Assembly: GCA_000402655.1 (NCBI GenBank)
Contig: AQSI01000002.1
Location: forward strand, 1-43,216
Length of the DNA: 43,216 bases
Source: Fidelibacterota bacterium SCGC AAA298-D23
GTDB taxonomy: Bacteria; Fidelibacterota; Marinisomatia; Marinisomatales; Marinisomataceae
Reading direction: 5' to 3'
Position numbers and translations under genes: made by a program. Under the pieces are notes generated by a model. The model was not told where the DNA came from. It made no database searches and saw only the letters and a list, made by a program, of their open reading frames with translations. This document shows positions 34,041 through 42,494 of the stretch, piece by piece (position 1 is the first letter of the stretch; every line of letters begins with the position of its first letter).

Positions 34041-34454
34041 TTGAAAAAACTAATCTATTCTTGTTTTTTTCTAGCTTTTACATTTGGTCAAGAAGTAACA
34101 AATGGTGGTTTTGAATCTAATGTTTTCAATAGAAATACTGGTGAAAGAATCTACACTGAATATTATGACGAAAAACAGGTTAGAATTAAAATGATTCGAA
34201 CCGTCAAAGGTAGAATGAATCACGGTCCATATAAAGATTTTTATGAAAGCGGCGCTAAAAGAACAGTAGCAAATTATCGAAACGGAAAATTTGATGGTTT
34301 ATATACTTTCTACCATGAAAATGGACAAATTTATGTTCAAGTTGAGTATAAACGAGGAAATTTAAATGGGGATGTATCGTTTTTTGACGATAAAGGCCAA
34401 TTAATTGAGGTAGTAAAATACAAAAATGGTAAACCGATAAATAAAGGAAAATAA
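34041..34454 (+). CDS. Exported YwqK/MORN-repeat-like protein
   Basis: 137 residues with a signal peptide (KKLIYSCFFLAFTFGQ) and at least three repeats of the YwqK/MORN-like type: HGPYKDFYESGAKRTVANYR, NGKFDGLYTFYHENGQIYVQ and KRGNLNGDVSFFDDKGQLIE. Such proteins are often annotated as YwqK-family antitoxins, but export and the absence of a toxin gene argue for a structural or surface role. The start is TTG 34041, two bases after the regulator stop. The following CPBP gene begins one base after its stop. Confidence 0.75.
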   Translation: MKKLIYSCFFLAFTFGQEVTNGGFESNVFNRNTGERIYTEYYDEKQVRIKMIRTVKGRMNHGPYKDFYESGAKRTVANYRNGKFDGLYTFYHENGQIYVQVEYKRGNLNGDVSFFDDKGQLIEVVKYKNGKPINKGK

Positions 34455-34455
34455 A

Positions 34456-35349
34456 ATGGAACCAAGAATAAAAAATGGATTTTTAAGAGCAATAATTTTT
34501 ATGCCATTATGGTTGATAATCATGGGCTTAGTACAATCTATCGGAGTTGTATTAATCATGATGGCCTCTGGGGTAGATATGGCGAATCCCGATTCTGCTG
34601 AAGCCTTATTTAGTAAAATGAGTTTTGATTCACCTGTGATGTTAATTTTGACAGGATTTTCACTTCTCGGAAGTTTTGCAGCATTGTGGGTTGCTACCAA
34701 GTTTATAGATAGAAAACCTCTTATGTCTATCGGATTGTCTGTAAAAGATAAAGCTAATGAAATGCTTATTGGTTTAGGCTTTGCTTTGGCTTTTATTGGG
34801 GGATTATTTTTAGTTTTATGGTTGATAGGCGCTATCAATATAACAGGGTATGTTGGATTTAAGCCAGGAGTATTCATTGTAAGTGTAATGTTGTTTATGG
34901 CAGCATTTGATGAAGAGTTAATTTTTAGAGGATATATCTTAAATAATATGATGGACTCAACAGGTAATAGATGGATTGCACTTGCAGGATCTTCATTATT
35001 ATTTGCATTATTACATTCTGGTAATACAAATGTTTGGAGTACCTGGGTACCAATGACCGAACTGTTTGCTGCAGGGTTCATTCTTGGAATAAGCTATACA
35101 TTCACTAAAAATTTATGGTTTCCAACATTTTTTCATTTTGGATGGAACTTTTTTCAAGGACTTTTTGGTTTTGAAATTAGTGGTTTTAATGTTGATTCAT
35201 GGAAAATCATAAGTCATGAAAATACTGGAAATGTTCCCGATATTGTTTCAGGGGGAGCATTTGGAATTGAGGGATCTGTAATTACTTTATCTTGTACCAT
35301 AATTTGTACTTATTTAATATTTAAGTACTACAATGAACTCGATAAATAA
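34456..35349 (+). CDS. CPBP-family intramembrane metalloprotease
   Basis: A 297-residue polytopic protein of the CPBP (Abi/Rce1) family. The catalytic motifs are EELIFRGYIL (EExxxR), FALLHSG (FxxxH) and FFHFGWNFFQG (HxxxN/B) in the right order within the C-terminal half, and about seven membrane helices are predicted. These proteases cleave or process membrane or prenylated substrates; bacterial members are linked to bacteriocin immunity and regulation, mostly without proof. It overlaps the following thioredoxin-like gene by 17 bases. Substrate unknown. Confidence 0.9.
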   Translation: MEPRIKNGFLRAIIFMPLWLIIMGLVQSIGVVLIMMASGVDMANPDSAEALFSKMSFDSPVMLILTGFSLLGSFAALWVATKFIDRKPLMSIGLSVKDKANEMLIGLGFALAFIGGLFLVLWLIGAINITGYVGFKPGVFIVSVMLFMAAFDEELIFRGYILNNMMDSTGNRWIALAGSSLLFALLHSGNTNVWSTWVPMTELFAAGFILGISYTFTKNLWFPTFFHFGWNFFQGLFGFEISGFNVDSWKIISHENTGNVPDIVSGGAFGIEGSVITLSCTIICTYLIFKYYNELDK

Positions 35350-35902
35350 AATATTTTCTTTATGCCTTGCAATTTCATGTTTTGCATTAGCGTATTTGTA
35401 TTTTAGTTCTTCAAATATTCCTGAAGGGATGTTTGAAGATCCTAAGACCGGAAAGGCAATGTTGCTCGGAGAAGTCTCAATTGATGAATTGAAGCAAAAA
35501 CCTTTTGCCGAATGGTACAATAATGAATTTGATAATTATGAGCTTGATGTTGAGCTTCTAGGCGCCATATCAGATCCTAACCAATATAATTATGAACTTT
35601 TTTTAGGAACATGGTGTGGAGATAGCAGAAGAGAAGTGCCAAGATTAGAAAAAATTTTTATTGAACTTGGAATTGATTTTAATAAAATCGCTATCATCAC
35701 AGTTGACAGAGATAAAGTTAGTCCTGAAAATGAGCAAGAAGGAAAAGATATTCGATATGTTCCTACTCTAATAGTTAAAAACAATGATGTTGAAATTGGT
35801 AGGATTGTTGAATCGCCTTCATCGGAATCCGCAACGCTAGAAAGTGATTTATTTGAGATTTCATTGGGAATTCCACCTACACCAAATTATAGCTTGGATT
35901 AA
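35333..35902 (+). CDS. Membrane-anchored thioredoxin-like protein with a CXXS site
   Basis: 189 residues: an N-terminal signal anchor (about 7-26), a linker, and a thioredoxin fold. The site is W94-C95-G-D-S98, so the second redox cysteine is Ser, while the cis-Pro is kept in RYVPTLIV. CXXS thioredoxin-like proteins usually act in isomerisation, mixed-disulfide handling or binding rather than in plain dithiol reduction. It overlaps the CPBP gene by 17 bases and is followed two bases later by the 44-residue gene. The location is the periplasm or outer face of the membrane. Confidence 0.8.
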   Translation: MNSINKIFSLCLAISCFALAYLYFSSSNIPEGMFEDPKTGKAMLLGEVSIDELKQKPFAEWYNNEFDNYELDVELLGAISDPNQYNYELFLGTWCGDSRREVPRLEKIFIELGIDFNKIAIITVDRDKVSPENEQEGKDIRYVPTLIVKNNDVEIGRIVESPSSESATLESDLFEISLGIPPTPNYSLD

Positions 35903-35904
35903 AT

Positions 35905-36039
35905 ATGTGGCATTTTATCAAATTTCTTTTATTATCATTGATTACGTTCGGAATTTATCCACTCTATTTCTATGTTACTCGTCAAGAAAAAACGAATGAT
36001 TTATTAGAAGAAATTTTAGAGAAACTTAAAGAGAAATAG
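35905..36039 (+). CDS. 44-residue membrane protein, DUF4234-like fragment
   Basis: A frame of 44 codons starting with ATG two bases after the previous stop and ending TAG at 36037-36039. The product begins MWHFIKFLLLSLITFGIYPL, continues YFYVTR and ends with a charged helix (NDLLEEILEKLKEK). The FGIYPLYFY phrase recalls the first helix of DUF4234 proteins. One membrane helix is predicted. Its last 14 bases overlap the 3' end of the convergent photolyase-like gene. The small size lowers confidence, but the tight spacing and lack of other coding content support it. Confidence 0.55.
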   Translation: MWHFIKFLLLSLITFGIYPLYFYVTRQEKTNDLLEEILEKLKEK

Positions 36040-37513
36040 TTTTTTCTTTTAAAAAATTTTTAGACGCATTGAAAATTAATTCTTTTCTTTCATCTTTCAA
36101 TCTTTCAAGTGCTCTTGGCATTACAGCTAGGCGCGGATTAGTTTTAAAATATTCGAGATTGTTTTTGATAAAAGACCAATAAAGCCCATCGACAATATCA
36201 CACCAAGGACCTTTCTTAAAATTACTCATTTTCATAATATAACTAGATCCACAAATATATGGTTTAGTTGAGAAAATTCCTCCATCAGCAAAAGTTCCCA
36301 TACCGTAAACATTTGGTACCATAACCCATTCAGAAGAATCAACAAACATTTCCATAAACCATTTATAGATTTCATCCGGATGAATTCCTGAAAGATTCAT
36401 AATATTTGAAATGACCATTAACCTATTGATATGATGGGTATATCCATGCTCTAATGTAAGCTTTATGGCATCATCCAAGGGATCGATACCAGTTGTACCA
36501 TCATACCAGTCTTGAGTCAATTTTTGTCCATTTTTAAAGAAATTATAACCAATTTGCTTGTGACCTCTAGTTTGATAAACTCCTCTTATAAATTCTCTCC
36601 AACCCATTATTTGTCTTACAAAACCCTCAACAGAATTGATCGAAACTTTGTTTGATTTACTAAATGCAATAGCTTTTTCAATTACTTCCATTGGTGTAAG
36701 GAGCCCAATATTCAGCAGAGGACTAATTGCAGAATGAAATAAAAAACTGTGATTATCATAGATTGCATCCTCATATGGACCAAAAAGTTCAAATTTTACT
36801 TCAAAAAATTCATCAAGATATTTAAGCGCATCTTTCCGATTAAAAGGAACCCAAAAATCTTCTTTTGTTTTTCCAGGGTGATTAGCAAACTTTTTTTCGA
36901 TAAATGCATTAACGTTTAAAAGATGTTCGCTTGAATATGTTTTAATTGCTGGAATTTCAAGACCTTTTGGTATTTTTTTTCTGTTTAATTCATCATAATT
37001 CCATTGTCCACCTAATGGCTTTCCATCGTCCATAAGAATGTTTAATTCTTTTCGAGTTTTTCTATAAAAGTTTTCAAGCAATAAAGTTCTTTTTCCTTCT
37101 TGATAACTATTAAAATAGTTTCTATCATGAATGAACATTGGTGACTGAAGTATTTCAAAATCAGTAGATTGTTTATCTAAAAAACTTAACAATGTTGACT
37201 CAAACTCTTTGTCCTCAATTTCATAAACGTATATTTTATCAGGGTTGACAGTTTTAATGGTTTCTTCTAGTTTTGAAACATAAGAAGACTCAAAATGATA
37301 ATTAAAATCTTTGTAATGAATTTTGTATCCTGAATCTGACATTTCATCTCTGTACTCTCTCATTGACGTAAGAAAAAATGATATTTTCTTTTTATGATGT
37401 TTTTCATAACTGCATAAATCAAAGTCTTCACACATGAAAATATCTGTTATATCATTTGGATGATAATTTTTATCAAACAATTGATTACCTAGAACAACCA
37501 ATAAAGATTTCAT
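36026..37513 (-). CDS. FeS-BCP-type cryptochrome/photolyase-related protein, cluster ligands missing
   Basis: A 495-residue flavoprotein of the bacterial cryptochrome/photolyase-related branch (PhrB-like, often called FeS-BCP). LVVLGNQLF opens the antenna domain. The FAD-binding helical domain contains VEGFVRQIMGWREFIRGVYQ, HINRLMVISNIMNLSGIHPDEIYKWF and YGMGTFADGG (read as separate blocks). PhrB-type enzymes bind a 4Fe-4S cluster with four Cys. Only four Cys exist in the whole chain, two of them in the first 45 residues. The C-terminal region keeps C421 and C438, and KKGPW replaces the usual YCxxC element. Repair of (6-4) photoproducts is the family role; a cluster here is unlikely. It overlaps bolA by four bases. 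Confidence 0.85.
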   Translation of the reverse strand: MKSLLVVLGNQLFDKNYHPNDITDIFMCEDFDLCSYEKHHKKKISFFLTSMREYRDEMSDSGYKIHYKDFNYHFESSYVSKLEETIKTVNPDKIYVYEIEDKEFESTLLSFLDKQSTDFEILQSPMFIHDRNYFNSYQEGKRTLLLENFYRKTRKELNILMDDGKPLGGQWNYDELNRKKIPKGLEIPAIKTYSSEHLLNVNAFIEKKFANHPGKTKEDFWVPFNRKDALKYLDEFFEVKFELFGPYEDAIYDNHSFLFHSAISPLLNIGLLTPMEVIEKAIAFSKSNKVSINSVEGFVRQIMGWREFIRGVYQTRGHKQIGYNFFKNGQKLTQDWYDGTTGIDPLDDAIKLTLEHGYTHHINRLMVISNIMNLSGIHPDEIYKWFMEMFVDSSEWVMVPNVYGMGTFADGGIFSTKPYICGSSYIMKMSNFKKGPWCDIVDGLYWSFIKNNLEYFKTNPRLAVMPRALERLKDERKELIFNASKNFLKEKTISL

Positions 37514-37800
37514 TTATTTTGACTGTTTTTAAACTCTTCTGGCGTAAGAGTTTTCATAGTTAAGGCATGAATTTCGCCATGCATGTATTCATTAAGAGCT
37601 TTATAAACAAGTTGATGTCTTTCAATTAAGCTCATCGATTCAAAGTCGGGACTTACTAATGTCATACTAAGATGATAATTACCTTCAAACGTGGCATGAT
37701 TTTCATGTTGAGCAGTGTAATCATAAACGTGAATATGATCTACAGAAATTTCATCTGAAATTTTTTTGGAAATTATGTTCTGTAATTCTTCAAGCTTCAT
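37510..37800 (-). CDS. bolA: BolA/IbaG-family protein
   Basis: 96 residues matching the BolA fold: an N-terminal helix (MKLEELQNIISKKI), a beta sheet with NYHLSMTLVSPDFE, and the signature RHQLVYKALNEYMHGEIHALTMKTLTPEEF, which contains the conserved His of the helix-turn and the C-terminal IHAL His (read as two blocks). BolA proteins bind monothiol glutaredoxins and 2Fe-2S clusters and affect iron handling and stress. Its stop overlaps the photolyase-like gene start by four bases, so the two are coupled. The ATG lies only 17 bases from the start codon of the divergent TPR gene. Confidence 0.9.
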   Translation of the reverse strand: MKLEELQNIISKKISDEISVDHIHVYDYTAQHENHATFEGNYHLSMTLVSPDFESMSLIERHQLVYKALNEYMHGEIHALTMKTLTPEEFKNSQNK

Positions 37801-37817
37801 TGTAAATTCATTAAGTG

Positions 37818-39434
37818 ATGTCTGAATTTAATTCAAAATTCATAAAATACTTATGTCTTTTACTCTTTTTAAAAGGCTGTGCTTACTTTAATACGTTTTA
37901 TAACGCTGAAGAACACTTCGAAACTGCTGAAAGAATTCGTATAGAAAATCTTGGAAGCAATATCCCATCAAGAGCTATTCAGGAGTACGGAAAAGCAATT
38001 GAAAAATCCGAAAAAGTGCTAAGAGAATATTCTGATAGCAGATATGTTAAAAATGCAAGGCTTTTAAAAGGAAAGTCTCATTATTTTAGAAGAGAGTATG
38101 ATAGCGCTGTATCAATTTTTAGCCAATTAATTCAAGAAAAAGATTTTAATCTTGAGGCAAAATATTGGCTTGCACTTTGTAAATGGAAAGATTTAAAACC
38201 TCAACCTGCAATCAATGATTTAAAAAATCTTATTTCTGTTGTTGAATCAGATGAATTTAAATCAAGGATTTTTCTTTCAATTGGTGAAATCTATTTAAGT
38301 ATTAATGATTCTGACAATGCTTATCAGAACTTGAACAAGGGTGCAAATCTTAGTAAAAACAGGCTTTTAAGAGAAGAGGTGTATTTTCAAATCGCAGAAA
38401 TTTCTTTTAAAAATAATGATTTTGATAAGGCGCTTGATAGTTATCAAAAAGTTTTAAGCAACACAATTTCTATTACGAGAATTCAAGAGTCTAACTTAAA
38501 GATAGTTCAAATTTATCGCTTAAGAGGTGAACTTGAAAAATCAGCAAATATAATTCAAGATCTTCTAGTTGATGAAGACTTTAATTCTATTAAAGCAGAT
38601 TTAGATTTAGAACTTATAAAAATTGAGTTTGAAAGGGGTAAAATAGATTTTGCCATTCAAAATTATGATCGCATCGGGAAAGATTATCCAAACACAAAAA
38701 CTGCCATTGAAGCATATTTTTTATTATCTGAAATTTATCTTAGTTCTTCATACTTAGATTTTGAAAAAGTTCAATTCTTTATGAATGAGTCTATGAGGCA
38801 AAATACAAACTCTTCATTTAAGCAAATAATTAACAAGAGAAGAAATGATATTGACAAATTAATACAGCTTGATATAGAGCTAAAACAGCTTGAAAATTCA
38901 GAAAGGGTAGAAAATTTATTTCTTACTGGACAAATATTAGCTTTTAATCTTGCAAAATATGATGAATCTAAAACATATTTTGAAGAAATAATTTTTAAAA
39001 ATCAATCGAGCGATTACTATCTTCAATCTCTTTTCGCTCTCTATACTCTAAATTTAAAAATAAATAATGATGAATATTTAAATTATAGAGATAAAATTAT
39101 TGCAGATTATCCAAATTCAGATTTTGCCAAGTATATTATAAATTTTGAAAATATTAAAATTGTTCATTTACCTTCAAAAACTTTAAATGAAGCAGAGCAG
39201 TTAAAGATTATTGATATAAATCAATCAATAAATCTTTACAAAAAAGTAATGAGTATTGATAAATCTTCTAATTCATCAAAAATTGCTTCATATTTCTTAG
39301 GTGTTTATTATGATTATGAATTATCAATTTCTGACAGTGCTAAATACTATTATCAGCATGTTTCTGAAAATTTTCCAAGTTCAGCTCAGGCTGAAAGTGC
39401 AAATAAAAGACTAGAGGTTTTAAATGCTCAATAA
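37818..39434 (+). CDS. TPR-repeat lipoprotein (CAYFNTFYNA type)
   Basis: A 538-residue predicted lipoprotein. A hydrophobic segment ends in LKGC (Cys21), followed by the aromatic opening AYFNTFYNAEEHF, which I associate with FCB TPR lipoproteins. The rest is a long array of TPR and Sel1-like helical pairs, such as KNARLLKGKSHYFRREYDSA, AKYWLALCKWKDLKPQPAI, EVYFQIAEISFKNNDFDKA and IASYFLGVYYDYELSISDSA. It is probably a periplasm-facing scaffold attached to the outer membrane, partner unknown. I chose ATG 37818 over GTG 37815. It overlaps the DHODH-like gene by 11 bases. Confidence 0.8.
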   Translation: MSEFNSKFIKYLCLLLFLKGCAYFNTFYNAEEHFETAERIRIENLGSNIPSRAIQEYGKAIEKSEKVLREYSDSRYVKNARLLKGKSHYFRREYDSAVSIFSQLIQEKDFNLEAKYWLALCKWKDLKPQPAINDLKNLISVVESDEFKSRIFLSIGEIYLSINDSDNAYQNLNKGANLSKNRLLREEVYFQIAEISFKNNDFDKALDSYQKVLSNTISITRIQESNLKIVQIYRLRGELEKSANIIQDLLVDEDFNSIKADLDLELIKIEFERGKIDFAIQNYDRIGKDYPNTKTAIEAYFLLSEIYLSSSYLDFEKVQFFMNESMRQNTNSSFKQIINKRRNDIDKLIQLDIELKQLENSERVENLFLTGQILAFNLAKYDESKTYFEEIIFKNQSSDYYLQSLFALYTLNLKINNDEYLNYRDKIIADYPNSDFAKYIINFENIKIVHLPSKTLNEAEQLKIIDINQSINLYKKVMSIDKSSNSSKIASYFLGVYYDYELSISDSAKYYYQHVSENFPSSAQAESANKRLEVLNAQ

Positions 39435-40485
39435 GCTTAGAGCAAGAATTCTTTCTTTACAGTTTAGAGCTATTCGAAGAACAGTCATAATTTTAATAGC
39501 TAAAATTCCCAAAGATCTAGAAAGAGCAATTGTTTTTGGAGATGCTCTAAATCACCTTTTAATGATTTCTCCTTTCAAGCAATTATTTAAATTTTCAATT
39601 CCAAAGAATATTCAAGTCAAAATTCATGATTTAACGTTTGATTCACCAATAATTTCTGCTTCTTTTAAAGATGATGTTAGCTCGCTACTTCAGTGGCTGT
39701 TGATTGGTATTGGTGGTATAACTTACAAAACAGTGCTAAAAGAGCCTTCTAAGGGCAATTTAAGGCCTAGAATACAAGAAGTTAGTTATGATGGTGACTA
39801 TGGCATTTTAAATTCGCTTGGTTTACCAACAAAAGGGGTGTCAAAATTTCTTCCAAAAATTGATAATAAAAAATTAACAAAATTTAATAGACCAATTGGA
39901 ATAAGTATTGGTGGAAATTCATACGAAGAATATTATTCAGTTTTTAGCGAGATAGAAAGTCACCTTAATTCTTTAAATTTTTCTCAGTTTTTTTATGAAG
40001 TTAATATAAGTTGTCCAAATACTGATGATGGTAAATGTTTAAGTGATGATTTAGAAACTTTGAAAAAATTAATTTTAAATTTCAGAGATACATCATCAAG
40101 AGTTATTGTAGTCAAAGTGTCTCCTGATAGTCCAGATGAAGAGGTTCTTAGAGTTTGTGAAATTTTATCTAATATTTCTAAAACTGTTATTAACGTAGGA
40201 AATTCAAAATATATTAAAGCAAATACTGTCGGTCTAACGTCCAAAAACTTTTCAAAAGAGGGCGGAGGATTGAGTGGAAAAAGCCTTTACAACAATACTT
40301 TAAAAACAGTTAAGATGATATCATCAAAATACGATATACCAATTATTGCTACTGGTGGTGTTTCTTCATATGAAAATGTTAATGAACTACTCAAAAATGG
40401 TGCATCATTAACTGGAATGGCTACTTTGCTTGTAAGTGATCCATTTCAAATTCCTTTAATAAATTATAGGCTTTCCAATGACTAG
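39424..40485 (+). CDS. pyrD: Dihydroorotate dehydrogenase-like flavoenzyme
   Basis: A 353-residue FMN barrel of the DHODH family. The N-terminal 75 residues are hydrophobic and basic, resembling the membrane-binding region of class 2 enzymes (quinone-dependent). GGITYKTVLKEP and NPxP-like contacts are loosely kept. The catalytic loop reads NISC197PNT, with Cys at the position of class 1 enzymes where class 2 has Ser. The FMN-phosphate site is IIATGGVSSYENVNELLKNG, and GGGLSGKSLY is also family-typical. It may be the pyrimidine-synthesis enzyme with an unusual base, or a related oxidoreductase. It overlaps rlpA by eight bases. Confidence 0.8.
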   Translation: MLNKLRARILSLQFRAIRRTVIILIAKIPKDLERAIVFGDALNHLLMISPFKQLFKFSIPKNIQVKIHDLTFDSPIISASFKDDVSSLLQWLLIGIGGITYKTVLKEPSKGNLRPRIQEVSYDGDYGILNSLGLPTKGVSKFLPKIDNKKLTKFNRPIGISIGGNSYEEYYSVFSEIESHLNSLNFSQFFYEVNISCPNTDDGKCLSDDLETLKKLILNFRDTSSRVIVVKVSPDSPDEEVLRVCEILSNISKTVINVGNSKYIKANTVGLTSKNFSKEGGGLSGKSLYNNTLKTVKMISSKYDIPIIATGGVSSYENVNELLKNGASLTGMATLLVSDPFQIPLINYRLSND

Positions 40486-40918
40486 AATCATTTTAATTTT
40501 ATTATTATTTATTTCTGCATGTGGATCAAGTATTGCCTATGGCGATTATGTCGATACAACCGGTTGGTCTAGAAAGCAAATAGAATCAATTAAAAATCAT
40601 CCTAAAACTCAAATTGGGATAGCATCATATTACGGGAAAAAATTTCACAAAAAACTTACTGCAAATGGAGAAACTTTTAATATGTATAGAGTGAGTGCTG
40701 CTCACAAGTCTTATCCACTTGGTACAAAAGTAAGAGTTACAAACCTTGAAAATGGAAAGTCAATAAAGCTTGTAATAAATGATAGGGGGCCTTTTGTAAG
40801 GGGTAGAATAATTGATTTATCATATAAAGCCGCTAGAAAATTAGACTTTGTAAATCAAGGAACTGTTAAAGTTCGAATTGACGTAATTCGTTTAGGTGAT
40901 AACAAGTATTATAAATGA
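40478..40918 (+). CDS. rlpA: RlpA-like lipoprotein (lytic transglycosylase family)
   Basis: A 146-residue predicted lipoprotein (lipobox ISAC, Cys15) with a double-psi beta-barrel domain. GIASYYGKKFHKKLTANGE, LGTKVRVTNLENGKSI and INDRGPFVRGRIIDLS carry the catalytic Asp and the conserved RGPFVxGRxIDLS run of RlpA. The family cleaves denuded glycan strands at division sites in some bacteria. The C-terminal SPOR domain of the E. coli protein is absent, so targeting to the septum must differ. It overlaps the DHODH-like gene by eight bases and the lipid-kinase gene by four. Confidence 0.92.
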   Translation: MTRIILILLLFISACGSSIAYGDYVDTTGWSRKQIESIKNHPKTQIGIASYYGKKFHKKLTANGETFNMYRVSAAHKSYPLGTKVRVTNLENGKSIKLVINDRGPFVRGRIIDLSYKAARKLDFVNQGTVKVRIDVIRLGDNKYYK

Positions 40919-41805
40919 AAAATATTTGTTGTATAGTTAATCCTGTTAGCGGTTTAAAGAAATCACTTAAAGTATTTAATGAAGCAAAAAACCTTTTTGA
41001 AAAATCCGATTTTAATACATCATTATTTGTTTCAGAATACCCAAATCATATAAAAGATTATGTTTCCAAAATTGAAAAAAATCGTTTTGATAGAATAATA
41101 GTTTTTGGTGGTGATGGTTCAATAAATGAAGTTGTAAATGGTTTAAATGATTCTAACAATCTTCAAAGTTTTAAACTAGGTGTTATTCCAACTGGATCTG
41201 GAAATTCTGTAGCTCATGATACTGGCTTATTAGATGTTAGAGACGCAATAAGCAAAAGCTTGGGAGAAAATATCATTAAAATGGACCTTAATCAGGTCGA
41301 TTTCGATTCTTTTTCAAGATTGAGTGTAAGTGTTTTGGGTTGGGGTATGTTTTCTTATGGAAATATTAGAGCAGAAAAATTAAGGCTTCTTGGCCCTATT
41401 AGATATGATGTTGCGTCAATAATAACTCTTTTAGAAAAAAAAATACATAAAGCTGAAGTTGAATTGGATGGAAAATTAAAATTGCTTGAATGTGCTTTTA
41501 TTGTTGCATGCAACAGTAAGCATACTGGAAAAGGTATGGTTATTGCACCAAAAGGTGGTTTTACAGATAAAAAAATAGATCTTATTTCAGTAGGAAAAGA
41601 TGTAAATCGTTTTCAAGTATTTGAAGTTTTTCAAAAAGTTTATAAAGGTAGTCATATTAATTTACCGTTCGTGAGGAATATTAAAGTTGACTCTTTTTCA
41701 ATAGATGCTGGAAAAATGAGTTATTACAATATTGATGGAGATGTTGTAAAAAGCCAAAAGGCTTTGGTAAGAGTCGTTCCAGAAGCAATTAAGCTTTTGA
41801 TATAA
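40915..41805 (+). CDS. Diacylglycerol kinase-family (YegS/BmrU) lipid kinase
   Basis: A 296-residue cytoplasmic lipid kinase. The nucleotide site is VFGGDGSINEVVNGL (the GGDGT/S motif), followed by LGVIPTGSGNSVAHDTGL, and the C-terminal lobe holds ACNSKHTGKGMVIAPKGGFTDKKIDL. Members phosphorylate diacylglycerol, sphingosine or related lipids. The N-terminus (ICCIVNPVSGLKKSLKV) is standard. It lies next to cdsA, which uses phosphatidic acid, the product of diacylglycerol kinases, so a DAG-recycling role is plausible but not proven. Confidence 0.9.
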   Translation: MKNICCIVNPVSGLKKSLKVFNEAKNLFEKSDFNTSLFVSEYPNHIKDYVSKIEKNRFDRIIVFGGDGSINEVVNGLNDSNNLQSFKLGVIPTGSGNSVAHDTGLLDVRDAISKSLGENIIKMDLNQVDFDSFSRLSVSVLGWGMFSYGNIRAEKLRLLGPIRYDVASIITLLEKKIHKAEVELDGKLKLLECAFIVACNSKHTGKGMVIAPKGGFTDKKIDLISVGKDVNRFQVFEVFQKVYKGSHINLPFVRNIKVDSFSIDAGKMSYYNIDGDVVKSQKALVRVVPEAIKLLI

Positions 41806-41828
41806 ACAAAAAATAATTATTTTGCTGA

Positions 41829-42494
41829 ATGTCTTCACTACAATCTAGAATTTTAATAGGAATGATAGGTTTTCCTTCTGTAGTGTATGTCATTTTAAAT
41901 CACATTCATATTTTTAATATTATTGTAATTATTTGCTTTGTTTTGGCTTTCAAAGAATTTGTAAAAATAATTAATACTTTTAGTAATCGAACTTATTGGT
42001 TTTTGTTTGGCATAGTTTACATTTTCGGAAGTATGGTATCTTTAATTTATTTGAGAAATATTGATAGTATATTAAACACTCCTTTCACCTTTTTGTTGTT
42101 CGCTGGAGTTATGATTAATGACTCAATGGCATTTATTTTTGGAAAGGCAATAGGAGGACCAAAAATTCTTCCAAATATAAGCCCTAAAAAGACTTATGCA
42201 GGACTTTTGGGAGGACTTTTTGGCTCAATAGTATTTATTACTGTTTGTGACATGTATTTTTTGAATGGTTATACAAACTTTAAACTTTCAAATACAGATA
42301 AAATTTTTTTTGTATTTGTTTTTAATATTGTCGGTTTTTGTGGTGATAGTTTTGAATCTTTTATTAAAAGAAAGGCAAAGATTAAAGATTCATCTGGAAT
42401 ACTATTAGGTCACGGAGGAATGTTCGATCGATTAGACTCTTTAATATTGACAACACCAGTTACAATGTTTTATGTTATTGCGTATTATTTATGA
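41829..42494 (+). CDS. cdsA: Phosphatidate cytidylyltransferase CdsA
   Basis: A 221-residue polytopic enzyme that makes CDP-diacylglycerol, the branch point of phospholipid synthesis. The C-terminal signature is complete: SFIKRKAKIKDSSGILLGHG followed by GMFDRLDS. Upstream NDSMAFIFGKAIG and NISPKKTYAGLLGG are also family-typical. The chain is shorter than the E. coli enzyme (about 285), with some N-terminal helices missing. It overlaps the mutL start by four bases (ATGA). Confidence 0.95.
   Translation: MSSLQSRILIGMIGFPSVVYVILNHIHIFNIIVIICFVLAFKEFVKIINTFSNRTYWFLFGIVYIFGSMVSLIYLRNIDSILNTPFTFLLFAGVMINDSMAFIFGKAIGGPKILPNISPKKTYAGLLGGLFGSIVFITVCDMYFLNGYTNFKLSNTDKIFFVFVFNIVGFCGDSFESFIKRKAKIKDSSGILLGHGGMFDRLDSLILTTPVTMFYVIAYYL

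Noticed and set aside
34401..35081. A 226-codon minus-strand frame opposite the CPBP gene
   Set aside because: The CPBP protein has its three catalytic motifs in order. The minus frame has no start context and is rich in Asn, Pro and Ile as expected for a mirror of a membrane protein.
41810..41823. A 14-base perfect AT palindrome between the lipid-kinase gene and cdsA
   Set aside because: It contains only A and T, so such palindromes are expected by chance in this genome. It has no GC stem or T-run to make it a terminator.
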